64,000 bases of DNA, taken from NCBI GenBank assembly GCA_037179515.1, contig JAXCGZ010001892.1:50001-114000 (forward strand), given 5' to 3'. This document shows positions 45,270-57,638 of the stretch, in pieces. The position numbers and the translations under genes are program-made. The notes beneath the pieces are model-generated. The model searched no databases. It worked only from the letters and a program-made list of their open reading frames with translations, and had not been told where the DNA came from. The DNA is from Halocaridina rubra (lineage: Eukaryota > Arthropoda > Malacostraca > Decapoda > Atyidae). Within the stretch, counting starts at the first letter, position 1. Every line of letters begins with the position of its first letter.

Positions 45270-47270
45270 GAAGAAGAATTGTACACATGGAACCACGCAT
45301 GCACAACACACAGTCAAATATAAGAATTGATTGTCGATATTTCAATCGATACCAGTATAATCGAGGGGATTATCCATGATTCTCAGAATATCGGTTATTT
45401 CACTATTAACAAGTTATTTAGCCAAAGTATAAAGATCAAACATTATAATGCCGTGAAATACATTATCATTATTGTATAAACCATCCCACTGTATGTTTAC
45501 TTTGTAAAATCTCCTATGTCGTATTTCGTAATTTATTTTATTCAGATGATAAACCATGTATATTTGCGCACGCAAGCACACACAGTTATTATTAAACAGT
45601 TTTCATTCATTATATGCCAATTATCGGTTTACATAACGGCTCAAGAATTTTAATAATGCTTTTCATCTTTGATGATGATGATGATGATGATGATAATGAT
45701 AATAATAATAATAATAATAATCGTTAAAATATAGGTGAAATATGCAACTATCACCATTGATAATATTATATTATTATAAACAAACACATTTTACTTAAAA
45801 ATGAAATTTAATAAAATAATACAAACAAAAATACTATGATTTCGTTACACATTAAAAAACAGGGTTTTAAACATCCCCCCAAATAAAAGCTGGCTTTAAT
45901 CCCTTAACATTGCAAATAAACAAATAAATTAATAAATAATTAAATAACGCTTTTTTTTATAATCTAGAATTCCTACAGAAAATATTTCTCCCATACGTTG
46001 CATCACCCACACGGAAATACGGGCAGGGCCGATTCACCCATAAGGCCGATTTAGCCCATCTAAGACACCAAGAGAAAATAAACACGAGCAATCTGGATTC
46101 GTATATGGGACGCATACGTGTACACAATATACAAAGCCACAATAATTTATAAATCATATTGATGGATGTTCAATAGTCGTATTAATGTCTAGGTCTATAT
46201 AATTATTTATAAAGATTGTAAATCTGAAAACCGCACGTCACCCATACACCTACTCCACACACCGCTATCCGGCACACTAAAAGGCATAGAAAATGTGTCT
46301 GTACCGACGTACTCCAGCTCACCGCTGCCGAATGAGCTACACCGTTACCAGACTCACAAAACACCTTTGAATTTGTAAACATTGTACGTGAAAAACACGT
46401 ACATATTTACCAACACGTAAATGCATAACTAACAAACTAAATAAATAAATAAGGAAAGAAACAATATTTTATGGAATTATTTCATGCGTGCATTAGCATA
46501 AATTTGTGACGAATGCAAATGACAGGGCAATAAGTATAATTCTGGCAAACGAAAACATTAACCAACCTAACCTACGGACGGGATAGGTAAGTTAATGCTC
46601 TTGATAATTTTCCTGAAAAAATGAGAAACGCAACACTTGGCTGAAAGGAATAACCAGGTTAGACATTCCAAAGGAATTCGTTGGAGTTGGTAATACTTGA
46701 AATACGGCTGGCTCGGGAAGGCCGAGCAAATTCACGTAGGATGAAGGGGAAATTTTCTTTTCATTTTAAATGGAGACCTAAATAATAATACTAATAATAA
46801 TAAATTAAACTAATAATAATAATAATAACAACAATAATGGGCCCACGTCTGAGCAGGTTCTTCTGTTTCGTTCTTACCTTAAGATTATCTTTACCGATAG
46901 TAAATCCAACTTAACCGAGAGCAAATTTAGCGCCGGTTTGGCAGAGGATATATTTAGCGTTTACGGTAATTTTCGGCAGAGACACATATGGGTCTTTTAA
47001 ATATTCTACTATTTAATGCACAAGTTACTAGGTTGAACAAGAGAGCTGTAAGATTTGTTAATAAATGTAATAAAAATAGGAATCACATCTACTGAAAAAA
47101 TAACCATTTTTTAAAGAGACCAATTTTCCCCTATCATATTTTGAAGTAAATATGCTCTGTTTACCAAATCTTTCGTGTGTTAATGCAATGTGATGTAAAA
47201 CAAACAAAATAAACTCATAGCTTTTAGCTGCAAAATAAACAAAAATAAAATCAAGAGGTTTGAGATTACC
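45270..47270. other. Mostly unassigned sequence
   Basis: Short (GAT)n(AAT)n at 45671-45720 and (AAT)n near 46781-46830; otherwise nothing recognised. Confidence 0.5.
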
Positions 47271-47272
47271 GC

Positions 47273-47360
47273 AGTGCGTTAGAAAGGACATCTAGACTTA
47301 ATTCTCCAGCCCCATACCAGCGTGCGGTCCATCCCCATTCAAATATGGATTGATAGTGAC
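47273..47360 (+). repeat. Dispersed repeat family D, fragment 3
   Basis: AGAAAGGACATCTAGACTTAATTCTCCAGC ... CATCCCCATTCAAATATGGA resembles 37683-37785. Confidence 0.5.
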
Positions 47361-47365
47361 ATAAG

Positions 47366-47551
47366 AGTTTCCACTGCTAGGTTGGCTTTTCAGCCAGCAA
47401 AGGCATGCACTCATGGTAACGATTACATCTGCCAAAACAAGTCCTTCGCAAGACGCCAACTGTCCTAGCCCTTGGTTGAAAAGGGAGTCCGAGACGTAAA
47501 ACCGGAAAAAGTGACAAAAAAAGTTTCCACTGCTAGGTAGGCTTTTCAGCC
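47366..47551 (+). mobile_element. tRNA-derived SINE (family A), copy 9, flanked by 30-bp direct repeats
   Basis: SINE 3' part (about 47396-47510: AAAGGCATGCACTCATGGTA to GTAAAACCGGAA) lies between two 30-bp copies (47366-47395, 47522-47551; AGTTTCCACTGCTAGGT and onward) that differ at one base. The tRNA-like head is missing. Confidence 0.85.
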
Positions 47552-47744
47552 TGTCAGTAGGATTAATCTGAATGTAGTAATGCCCATGATAACAATCAAT
47601 ATGTTATAAAAAAAAAATATACACATGCCAATCATGAAGTCATGAACGGGCACGACAATGTAAATTAATGTAAAATACAGAAAGTTCAAGTACAGTGACA
47701 CAACAAAAGAGAATATTTAGTATGAACTTTTAAGTACACCAGAT

Positions 47745-47852
47745 ACTACTACTACTACTACTACTACTAATAATAATAATAATAAAAATAACTGTACTAT
47801 TACTACTACTACTTCTTCTTCTACTACTACTACTACTACTAATAATAATAAT
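47745..47852. repeat. (ACT)n/(AAT)n trinucleotide repeats
   Basis: Interrupted ACT and AAT runs. Confidence 0.9.
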
Positions 47853-47907
47853 ATGTACACCAAAAATAAAGGTTCGGTACACATGTACCGAAAGACGTCA
47901 TTCAGGT

Positions 47908-47915
47908 GGAGAGAG

Positions 47916-47990
<75 letters not shown>
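47908..47990. repeat. (GA)n microsatellite
   Basis: About 80 bp GA. Confidence 0.97.
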
Positions 47991-47993
<3 letters not shown>

Positions 47994-48097
47994 ATATACT
48001 GGATCTTTCCTTGCATAACAATCAATACGTGGGGGCTGGCGAAGCCAAAAATGAGCTAACAACAATCTTACGTGTACCTAGCTGTCTATGAACACAT

Positions 48098-48109
48098 GTG
48101 AGTGAGTGA

Positions 48110-48141
<32 letters not shown>

Positions 48142-48465
48142 TTACCTAATTGTGTTTACGTGTGTGTGTGTGTACCTAATTGTGCTTACGGGAAAGAGCT
48201 CTCTGCCCGTAATTCCCCGTCTCCTAATCAGTTTTATTATTTTGACACAACGACGCTTAATATATTAGTCTTTAAATATATGAATGAATCAAGTAGCATT
48301 TTCTCCTTCCTTGTCTAGCGAATTCCAATCATCAACTATTCTCACACTAAAAAAAATACTCCCTTTTCTAGTAAAAAGAACGTCTCTTACGAAGCATCAA
48401 ACTATGACTTTTAGTTATCAAGTCACCTATATTAACATGCCACTCTATATCCACTCTTAAAACCT
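48098..48465 (-). pseudogene. CR1/Jockey-like LINE 3' end, copy iii
   Basis: Minus strand: the 3' terminal CACAATTAGGTA is followed by (CA)n (plus-strand GT run at 48098-48140 and 48160-48172). The signature GGGAAAGAGCTC and the segment for NSLDKEG-type C-terminal RT remnants lie upstream. Truncated after about 290 bp. Confidence 0.7.
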
Positions 48466-49485
48466 AACTGTGCTCACGGGAGAGAGCCCTATGCTCTCAA
48501 ATCCCCGTCTCCTTGTGTGGTTCCATCTTTTACTCATTAACACTTATCATAACTATCCTTGAAACTATGACTACATTTACTGTTTCCTCACTTAGCAAGT
48601 TCCAGTTATCAAGTGTTCTTACATCTGAAAAGTACTTACATCCAGTATACTTTTCTTACGAAGCTTCAAATTTTGACTCCCTAGTCCTAGAACGACCTAT
48701 ATAAAAATATCACTCCAAGTCCACTCTGTAAAAATTACAAAGGAATTAAAAATCCGTAGCCATACCCCTCCATTTCCTTCTAGCCTCGAGTAATGGTAAG
48801 TCTAATTCCTTCAGCCTTTCCTACAAAATGCGATGAGTGTTTATGTCACAAGATTCGTAATAAGTCTGAAATCTCTCCAATCTAATTATAATCTTTTTCA
48901 TATGTGAATTTCAGAGGGATCCTGCACATTCAAGATTTAATTTCACATTAGTCACATAATACTTCTGAACATTTTCTTGTACATATGCCTAAGGGCCACC
49001 CCTATGTTTGTTAAGAGAGCAAATGCTGCTTTTACTATGCCATTTATGTGCACTTCTAGAGCCAAATCTGCCAATACATTTACTCCTAGATAAATTTCGG
49101 TCTAAGATTTCTAAAGTTCCGTTCCTGACATTGAATACCCAATATTGGGTCCTCTTGAACTCTTTCCCATTCTCATTACAGTCATAAGTGCTCAGTTCAA
49201 CTGCCACATGCCCAACCATTCAAGCAGACTCTATAGGTCTTCATTATTTTCGTCTTTTACTCTCTTCACGACCAATGCATCATCTGCAAACATATTAAAT
49301 ATCATTTACAGACTTTAGCAAGTCATTTACACATATAAGGAACAGAAGAGGCCCTAAAATTGATCCCTGTGAAACTTCACTCCTAACCTTTTTCCAGTAA
49401 GACATTGAATGTCTTACTCTGACGCTCGGCTCCCTTCCTTCTAAGTAAATGGTTAGCCACACCCGAGACACTTCCACCTATTCTT
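48466..49485 (-). pseudogene. CR1/Jockey-like LINE, copy iv, 3' segment
   Basis: Minus strand, broken frames: VWLTIYLEGREPSVRVRHSM, then VSQGSILGPLLFLICVNDLL (RT block with the PQG-like VSQG) at 49295-49477. The 3' end is at 48466 (TGTGCTCACGGGAGAGAGCC on the plus strand). Interrupted upstream by a family B insertion. Confidence 0.8.
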
Positions 49486-49497
49486 GCCCCCTACTTT

Positions 49498-49730
49498 TTT
49501 TCTTCTTTATGATTGTGACACCAGGACGGGTAACAAAAATTATAAAATAAAACAGCCCTCCTCGGGCCTGGGCACGAAGAATACATAAAGTGAAGAAAAA
49601 CAGAGATGGGGAGTGTAATGACTAGTCAGATGTGAAGGGATAATAAGAGATGTGTGATGAATATCCAAGAATATTCAGTGTAGCTGTAAGCATAGAAAAA
49701 GAACCGTAACTGAAGGAAGAGTTAACATCG
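49498..49730 (-). repeat. Dispersed repeat family B, copy 7, inside the LINE
   Basis: Reverse orientation: TATGATTGTGACACCAGGAC, GGGCCTGGGCACGAAGAAT and AGTGTAATGACTAGTCAGATG. It splits copy iv of the LINE between CACTTCCACCTATTCTTGCC and GTTGCAGCTTCCTAAGAAGT, so it inserted later. Confidence 0.85.
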
Positions 49731-49774
49731 AACTGTCCTGGACAGACCTATTTAAGTTCAAAAAACCTTCAGCT

Positions 49775-50240
49775 GTAGTTGCAGCTTCCTAAGAAGTATG
49801 CCATGAAATCTGCCCAGTCCTCTCTTTCTTGTAAGACTAAAGTTTTACCTCATTATAAAATTCTTGTAAAAAGTCTGTTACTGTAGATCTGCCTTCTCTG
49901 AAGAAATGTCGTCTAACTGGCTAAAGGACTCCATGTGAAAAGAAGTAACTGCGTCATAATTTTGGAAACAACACTGGTCAATGACAAAGGTCTATATTTT
50001 AGAGCCCCCCCCCTTCTCTCTCTCTCTCTCTCTTTAAAGATAGGTAACACATTCGCTTGTTTCCAGCATCTTGGAATCTCCCCAGATGCCAGAGATATCG
50101 CAATTATGATGCACATTGGTACAGATAATGGCAATTATGATGCACATTGGTACAGATAATGGTACAACGCATTAAGTACATATGGGAATATAAAGTCTGG
50201 CCCTATTATTTTATGATTATCCACTTCCATTAACGCGGAC
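49775..50240 (-). pseudogene. CR1/Jockey-like LINE, copy iv, 5' RT segment
   Basis: Minus strand 49913-50134: GEIPRCWKQANVLPIFKERE, then KYRPLSLTSVVSKIMTQLL, the N-terminal RT block (WKxAxVxPIFKKG ... NYRPxSLTSVxSK). It contains a small (GA)n expansion where KKG is expected. Confidence 0.8.
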
Positions 50241-50355
50241 CTAGCTGTGTACACAGCAAAGAGGCTAATGGTCTCAACTGTCTCCAGGCCAATTTAAATT
50301 GTACTCACTAACACTTAACATACATTTCCTTAAGAATACGAATGCATTTAGAATT

Positions 50356-50760
50356 GTGTGTATGTGTGTATTTACCTAATTGTATTCATGAGAAAGAGCC
50401 CTATGTTTGTAACTCCCCGTCTCCTGTTAAATTTCATTATATTACTAAATAGATTTATTATATCTTTCATTAAAACTATGAGTGCATTTAGCATTTATAG
50501 TAACCTCACTTAGGGAACTCCACGTATCAACTATTCTTACAATATTAAAGTACGTCCTTACATCCTGCCATGCAAATACCGTAAAAAGTGTTATACTATG
50601 ACCTCTTGTTCTAGAGTCATCCAAACCAATGTACCGCTACCTATTAACTACGTCAAAACCATGGAGGAATTTAAAAACCGTTGCCCTCTCCCTTTTCTTT
50701 CTTCTTGCTTTGAGTGGTGGTAATTCGAATTCCTTCTGTCTTACATCAGATCTGAGATTA
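50356..50760 (-). pseudogene. CR1/Jockey-like LINE 3' end, copy v
   Basis: Plus-strand TTTACCTAATTGTATTCATG, GAGAAAGAGCCCTATG and TCCCCGTCTCCTG mark the 3' end; GACCTCTTGTTCTAGAGTCA matches the 60.4-kb copy. Frames broken. Confidence 0.75.
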
Positions 50761-51003
50761 CGTGTTTGTCATCAGTGCGTGTGTGATTTTGTGCAAATAT
50801 AACTGATCTCACAGGTAGCTCCCAGTCACCTGGTCAGCATAATTCTTTACTCAATGACACTTGCGTGTGTGAGTGAGTGAGTGAGTGAGGGGGTGAGTGA
50901 GTGACTGTGTTTGAATAACTACACATGCGTGCGCATTTGTAGTTATAATAGACACAGTCCAAGTGAATGCATATAATCTTTATCTTCCAACAGACCCATG
51001 ATT

Positions 51004-51085
51004 GAACCCACCGCTGGAAAGGGCATTCACCCTTAATTTCCCAGTTCCAACCTGTCTGTGTCCATCCTATAATGGAGATCAATAG
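51004..51085 (+). repeat. Dispersed repeat family D, fragment 4
   Basis: GGAAAGGGCATTCACCCTTA, ATTTCCCAGTTCCAACCTGT, GTCCATCCTATAATGGA. Confidence 0.5.
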
Positions 51086-51130
51086 GTATACAAAAAACGT
51101 AAACTATACTCAGACTTAAGTCTCTAAGTT

Positions 51131-51539
<409 letters not shown>

Positions 51540-51613
<74 letters not shown>
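51540..51613. repeat. (CG/CA)n(GA)n microsatellite
   Basis: GCGCGC, then CA, then GA repeats. Confidence 0.97.
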
Positions 51614-51614
<1 letters not shown>

Positions 51615-51861
51615 TCGCAACTGGGTAATAAATCCACGTATTCCAAGAACTCTTTATATAAACATAAATGTAAAAATAAAAAATCGTATTTTAGTATTCT
51701 ACGTCACGAAATGACAACTCACGGAGTCAAAACACGAGACTTTAATTTGTGTTTAATCACGAATTTTGTTATATAAAAGTCAGCATTATGTGTCACAATA
51801 GTCTCCTCTCCATGGGGGGTGGAGACAGGTATGTTGATATATGGGGGATTAAGGCTGAAGG

Positions 51862-52072
51862 CCTTTTCTAACGCTACAGGGGAGGGTTCGAACCCACGTT
51901 CTTGGGCGTGTTCTACCAGTCAAATAATGCCTTTTCTAACGCTACAGAGGCGGGTTCGAACCCACGTTCTAGGGCGTGTTCTGCCAGTGAGATAATGTCT
52001 TTTCTAACGCTACAGATGGGGGGGGGGGAGGTTCGAACCCACGTTCTGGGGCGTGTTCTACTAATCAGCTAA
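51862..52072 (-). repeat. Three tandem tRNA-like units of about 68 bp
   Basis: Units at about 51862-51929, 51930-51997 and 51998-52072. On the minus strand each reads like GACTGGTAGAACACGC (D-arm-like), a short spacer, GTGGGTTCGAACCC (T-arm/B-box-like), then TGTAGCGTTAGAAAAGG. The anticodon arm is too short for a working tRNA. The third unit has a run of about 12 G on the plus strand. Confidence 0.75.
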
Positions 52073-52276
52073 AAGGAACAAAATTAATTAATAACAAATA
52101 TTAAAGATATTAAGACGTTAATATCTTCGACCGAACATCCTTAGTAGCATTTAAAACTGAAAATAAATAACCAGTTATTCATTCACACATTTTGTATATT
52201 CGTTTTCCTAAATCAATAAAAAAAAATAAAAAGTTTATATTTACGGATTATAAACAATCACACACGTTTTCTTTGA

Positions 52277-52277
52277 A

Positions 52278-52310
<33 letters not shown>
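52277..52310. repeat. (AAT)n microsatellite
   Basis: AAT run. Confidence 0.9.
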
Positions 52311-52472
52311 TCTGCCTATAATAGGGGTCATTTTCTCCTTCACAAGGAGTATAAAAATACAGTTCCCTCGCTCCGCCTAATTTAGTCAAATTTTTTAAAC
52401 AAAAGGGGAACATGGAGGCGGTATTCTTGTTACCCTCATCCCCTGAGAAAGAGAGAATTTGCAGAGTAAGAT

Positions 52473-52490
52473 TTAATAATAATAATAATG

Positions 52491-52524
<34 letters not shown>

Positions 52525-52552
52525 TAATAATTATTATTATAATTATTATTAC

Positions 52553-52591
<39 letters not shown>

Positions 52592-52595
52592 TATG
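52473..52595. repeat. (AAT)n/(ATT)n self-complementary microsatellite
   Basis: AAT run followed by ATT run; could form a hairpin of about 50 bp. Confidence 0.93.
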
Positions 52596-52647
52596 TACGG
52601 GGAAATTATACATATATTTTCCTCTGTACCACGCTTACTTAAAAAAA

Positions 52648-52759
<112 letters not shown>

Positions 52760-53298
52760 CAAACCACCCATCAAATACCGGATCGTTGTTGGTATCACCT
52801 GAAAATTAGGAGTTCGGATCTGTCATATTATTGAATCATTTTCCAATATAGTTTGTCAATAGGAATCCGGGATGTGATTAACCACATTACAACTACTACG
52901 TCCTATATGGTCCATACAAGTGATATACGAATAAAGAACTTTTTATTCAGCTTTTCAAAGAAGTACATCTATTCTGTTCGAATCTTTTCATAGTGAGACT
53001 AAGTGATAGAAACACACATATGATAGATATAGATAGAATTTAGCAATAAAACTACTGGATAAAATGATGCACATATATAATTATATGGATTCATATATTT
53101 CCGAATGTTCGTTTCCAACTGGCGTGCCACGTGGCATGCCACGTGCGACGTGCCACTTTGGTGTGAAAGCAGCAAAAGAGCCAAGTTCATATAAAAACAC
53201 GTATGACAGACCACAACAGATCCCAAATTAAAAGACTTAAAACCTGCAAACGGATAATATTAAATAATGTCTTTGTTTTGAGTATTTAGAGGCATTTC

Positions 53299-55045
53299 GT
53301 CAACAACATCACCAGAATCCTTGGAAAAGGACCAGGGAATAGCGAAAATTCAACATCACCAGAATCTTTGGAGAAGGACCAGGGAATAGCGAGAATTCAA
53401 CATCATCAGAATCCTTGGAGAAGGACCAGGGAATAGCGAGAATTCAACATCACCAGGATCCTTGCAGAAGGACCAGGGCATAGCGAGAATTCAACATCAC
53501 CAGAATCCTTGGAGGAGGACCAGGGAATAGCGAAAATTCAACATCACCAGAATCCTTGGAGAAGGACCAGGGAATAGCGAAAATTCAACATCACCAGAAT
53601 CCTTGGAGAAGGGCCAGGGAATAACGAAAATTCAACATCACCAGAATCCTTGGAGAAGGCCCAGGGAATAGCGAGAATTCAACATCATCAGAATCCTTGG
53701 AGAAAGACCAGGGAATAGCGAGAATTCAACATCACCAGAATCCTTGGAAAAAGACCAGGGAATAGCGAAAATTCAAAATCACCAGAATCCTTGGAGAAGG
53801 ACCAGGGAATAGGGAGAATTCAACATCAGTAGAATCCTTGGAGAAGGACCAGGGAATAGCGAGAAGTCAACATCACCAGAATCCTTGGAGAAGGACCAGG
53901 GAATAGGAGAATTCAACATCACCAGAATCCTTGGAGAAGGACCAAAGAATAGCGAGAATTCAACATCACCAGAATCCTTGGAGAAGGACCAGGGAATAGC
54001 GAATATTCAACATCACCAGAATCCTTGCAGAAGGACCAGGGAATAGCGAAAATTCAACATCACCAGAATCCTTGGATAAGGACCAGGGAATAGCGAAAAT
54101 TCAACATCACTAGAATCCTTGGAGAAGGACCAGGGAATAGCGAGAATTCAACATCACAAGAATCCTTGGAGAAGGACCAGGGAATAGCGAGAATTCAACA
54201 TCACCAGAATCCTTGGAGAAGGACCAGGGAATAGCGAAAATTCAACATCACCAGAATCCTTCTAGAAGGACCAGGGAATAGCGAAAATTCAACATCATCA
54301 GAATTCTTGGAGAAGGACCAGGGAATAGCGAGAATTCAACATCACCAGAATCCTTGGAAAAGGACCAGGGAATAGTGAAAATTCAACATCACTAGAATCC
54401 TTGCAGAAGGACCAGGGAATAGCGAAAATTCAACATCACCAGAATCCTTGGAGAAGGACCAGGGAATAGCGAAAATTCAACTTCACCAGAATCCTTGGAG
54501 AAGGACCAGGGAATAGCGAAAATTCAACATCATCAGAATCCTTGGAGAAGGACCAGGGAATAGCGAGAATTCAATACCACTAGAATCCTCGGAGGACCAG
54601 GGAATAGCGAGAATTCAACATCACCAGAATCCTTGGAGAAGGACCAGGGAATAGCGAGAATTCAACATCATCAGAATCCTTGGAGAAGGACCAGGGAATA
54701 GCGAGAATTCAACATCACCAGGATCCTTGGAGAAGGACCAGGGAATAGCGAGGATTCAACATCAGCAGAATCCATAGAGAAGGACCAGGGAATAGCGAAA
54801 ATTCAACATCACCAGAATCCTTGGAGAAGGACCAGGGAATAGCGAGAATTCAACATCAGTAGAATCCTTGGAGAATGAGCAAGGAATAGCGAGAATTCAA
54901 CATCACCAGGATCCTTGGAGAAGGACCAGGGAATAGCGAGGATTCAACATCACCAGAATCCTTAGAGAAGGACCAGGGAATAGCGAAAATTCAACATCAC
55001 CAGAATCCTTGGAGAAGGACCAGGGAATAGCGAGAATTCAACAAT
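53299..55045. repeat. 47-bp minisatellite, about 37 units
   Basis: Units begin GAATTCAACATCACCAGAAT and end GGACCAGGGAATAGCGA; most are 47 bp, with a few shorter (near 53900 and 54585). Because 47 is not a multiple of 3 no long frame survives, so this is not a coding repeat. Many units carry an EcoRI site (GAATTC). Confidence 0.97.
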
Positions 55046-55250
55046 CATTTGTTGTGGAAATACTCTAGGGAGAAAAAAAAAATTTGATGGTTCCTATCCA
55101 TACTCTTCCAAAACATCGTCATTTCTCTAGTAAAATATTTTCATCAGGAAATGTTTAAATGCCTTATTGTGAAGGTTCTGCCATTCGAAAACTCGGGTAC
55201 AATCTGCAAGGAATAGCTAGCGAATATTATCTCGGGCGAAGAGTTCTTAC

Positions 55251-55470
55251 CTCTTCAAGCTCTCTCTATTCACCCTCTGCAAATGAGTAGTTCGAAACAA
55301 GGTGTCTTGTGCCTTGTGTAAACCCACCAGGGAGGAGAGTTTCTCCAGCTGGAAGCCTATTGGCAGGCTGTTCAAGCCCTGCCATCTTAGTAATACAAGA
55401 CAGTCAGTCGTACAAAGAGAGCTCAGTCAGAAGTTAAAACTCGATAGGGGCAGAAATAAGATCTTATAAA
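55251..55470 (-). promoter_or_regulatory. Candidate promoter and non-coding first exon
   Basis: Minus strand: TATAAG at 55469-55464; about 30 nt further a start could lie near 55438; then ATG in an AAGATGG context at 55385 opening a 39-codon frame (MAGLEQPANRLPAGETLLPG ...) that stops at 55266; then GAAGAG|GTAAGA, a good donor, at 55251/55250. This is the layout of a 5' UTR exon with a small upstream frame. No proof of transcription; the downstream gene on this strand would be GPAT, 32 kb away. Confidence 0.25.
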
Positions 55471-55969
55471 TTTATCCTAAGGGTACGGGGGGAGGGGCAC
55501 TGAGGCATAGAGGAATCATGTAGCTTCTAAATAAAGTGTCAAGTACTTGGAATATATATTATCACCTCGCACGCGGTAGCTCTGGCCTGTCAAGATCAAC
55601 AACAATACGACAAAATAATATAGTCCTCTCTGGTGCCACAATAATAAAAAGAGGCAGATGAATAGATAGTTAGATAGCTACAGATGGATAGATAGCTAGA
55701 TAGACGGAGAGAGAGACACGCTGTGACCACAGTCACCAAATAAGTTCTTGGGTTATCAACACACTCTACCCTTATCAAGGACCTAAATATGTACTCATTA
55801 AAGAAACATTTTTAGCTGACTATGCACGACAGATAACGATAACAACATTATAGTCAAAATTATAAATAATATAAAAATATAACAAATTAATACATACAGA
55901 ATTATGAGGTATTTGAGGCTTTTTCTAATTACTTCATATCTTAAAGATCCTTCTTTTTAAGTGAGGAAC

Positions 55970-56069
<100 letters not shown>

Positions 56070-56104
56070 ATGAAGGGAAAATGTAAAATTCATTTACATT
56101 AAAA

Positions 56105-56300
56105 AGTGAACAGTTAGAGGGATGAACTCTACACTGTGAGGGATTATCTACAACAGTGAACACTAAGGGATTACCTCCATTAGCAGACACCTGGAGGGAC
56201 ATCTTTCTTGGTTGACATTGGAAGGGATTAAGGGATTACCTTTATAAGTAGACACTTGTAGGGATTACCATATCTAGTGAGCACTTACCGGAATCATCTT
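56105..56300. repeat. Short degenerate tandem repeat (GGGATTA motifs)
   Basis: GTGAGGGATTATCTACAACA, then CTAAGGGATTACCTCCATTA, AAGGGATTACCTTTATAAG and TAGGGATTACCATATCTAG, spaced about 40-55 bp, each with an AG(T/C)(G/A)(A/G)ACAC-like segment. Confidence 0.55.
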
Positions 56301-56615
56301 CACTAGTGGATGGTGGATGAAATAATCTCTAGACAATCCCAAAATCATAAAAAACAAGACATTAAGAAATATCAATTTACGATTAAAATCACAACAATAA
56401 ACCGTAAATATAGATTTTTTTTTCTTCATAAAATTGACGAGTCGGCGATATATTTTAAGACACATGTTATCTGGAGGAGATCGGCAGATCAGGAATGAAA
56501 ATAATACATGGAAAAAAAAAAGAGATAAAGAGCTTCAGGTAGTTACTAATCTCGATCATTTCATGACTGTTATGACCTTCAGATAACCAAAAAACTTCAC
56601 TATAATTTTCTACAG

Positions 56616-56742
<127 letters not shown>

Positions 56743-56897
56743 TAGATAAAATACATAAATATCCAGAGACAAGACAAATTATTAATGCCAGATCAATGGA
56801 CCTCAAGATCTGCTATAAAATGCATAAAAAATTAACTACCAATAATCATACCAAAATGCGGACCATCCCGGAAATGTAAACAGCTGTTATTATTATT

Positions 56898-57079
<182 letters not shown>

Positions 57080-57083
57080 TGTT

Positions 57084-57235
57084 GGGTTTTACGTCACGGA
57101 CTCCCTTTTCTACCAAGGGCTAGGACGATTGCCTTCTTGCGAAGGACTTGTTTTGGCAGATGTAATCGTTACCCTGAGTGCATGCCCTAGCTAAAACCTC
57201 AGACCGTGACGGGGCGCGAACCCTTGACCTGACGC
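57084..57235 (-). mobile_element. tRNA-derived SINE (family A), copy 11, head truncated
   Basis: Minus orientation; starts at GGGTTTTACGTCACGGACTC and stops after ACCTGACGCT, where an (AAT)n tract begins (57241-57273). Confidence 0.9.
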
Positions 57236-57239
57236 TAAT

Positions 57240-57278
<39 letters not shown>

Positions 57279-57638
57279 AAATAACTCAATATAATATATT
57301 ATTTTCTATCATATAATATTTTCTTTTACACTCCAATAGCCATAAATAATACTATGTTTTAGCAGTCAAAAACAAATACACATACATACAAAAAGAAACA
57401 AACATATATTAATATATAAATATATATCCGACAAGCGAAACTCCCCAACAGTGAAAGTTGAAAGTAGAAAAAAACGTTAGAAAAAAAAGAATAAAAAAAA
57501 AAATCAACTTTTGAAGCATAGAATGGCTACAGATCGCGGTTGCAACAAACTTGTAATCTCGGGGCTAAAATACTTATCATGTTAAAGAGTAACATAATAA
57601 TTGTATCAACACCAAGAACTCGGTTATTTAAAGTGAAA

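Noticed and set aside
46863..46950. Donor-like AAG|GTAAGA on the minus strand as another first exon
   Set aside because: No promoter-like sequence or open frame around it; a lone donor match is expected by chance.
53299..55045. CRISPR array
   Set aside because: Direct tandem repeats with no variable spacers, in an animal genome context; it is a minisatellite.
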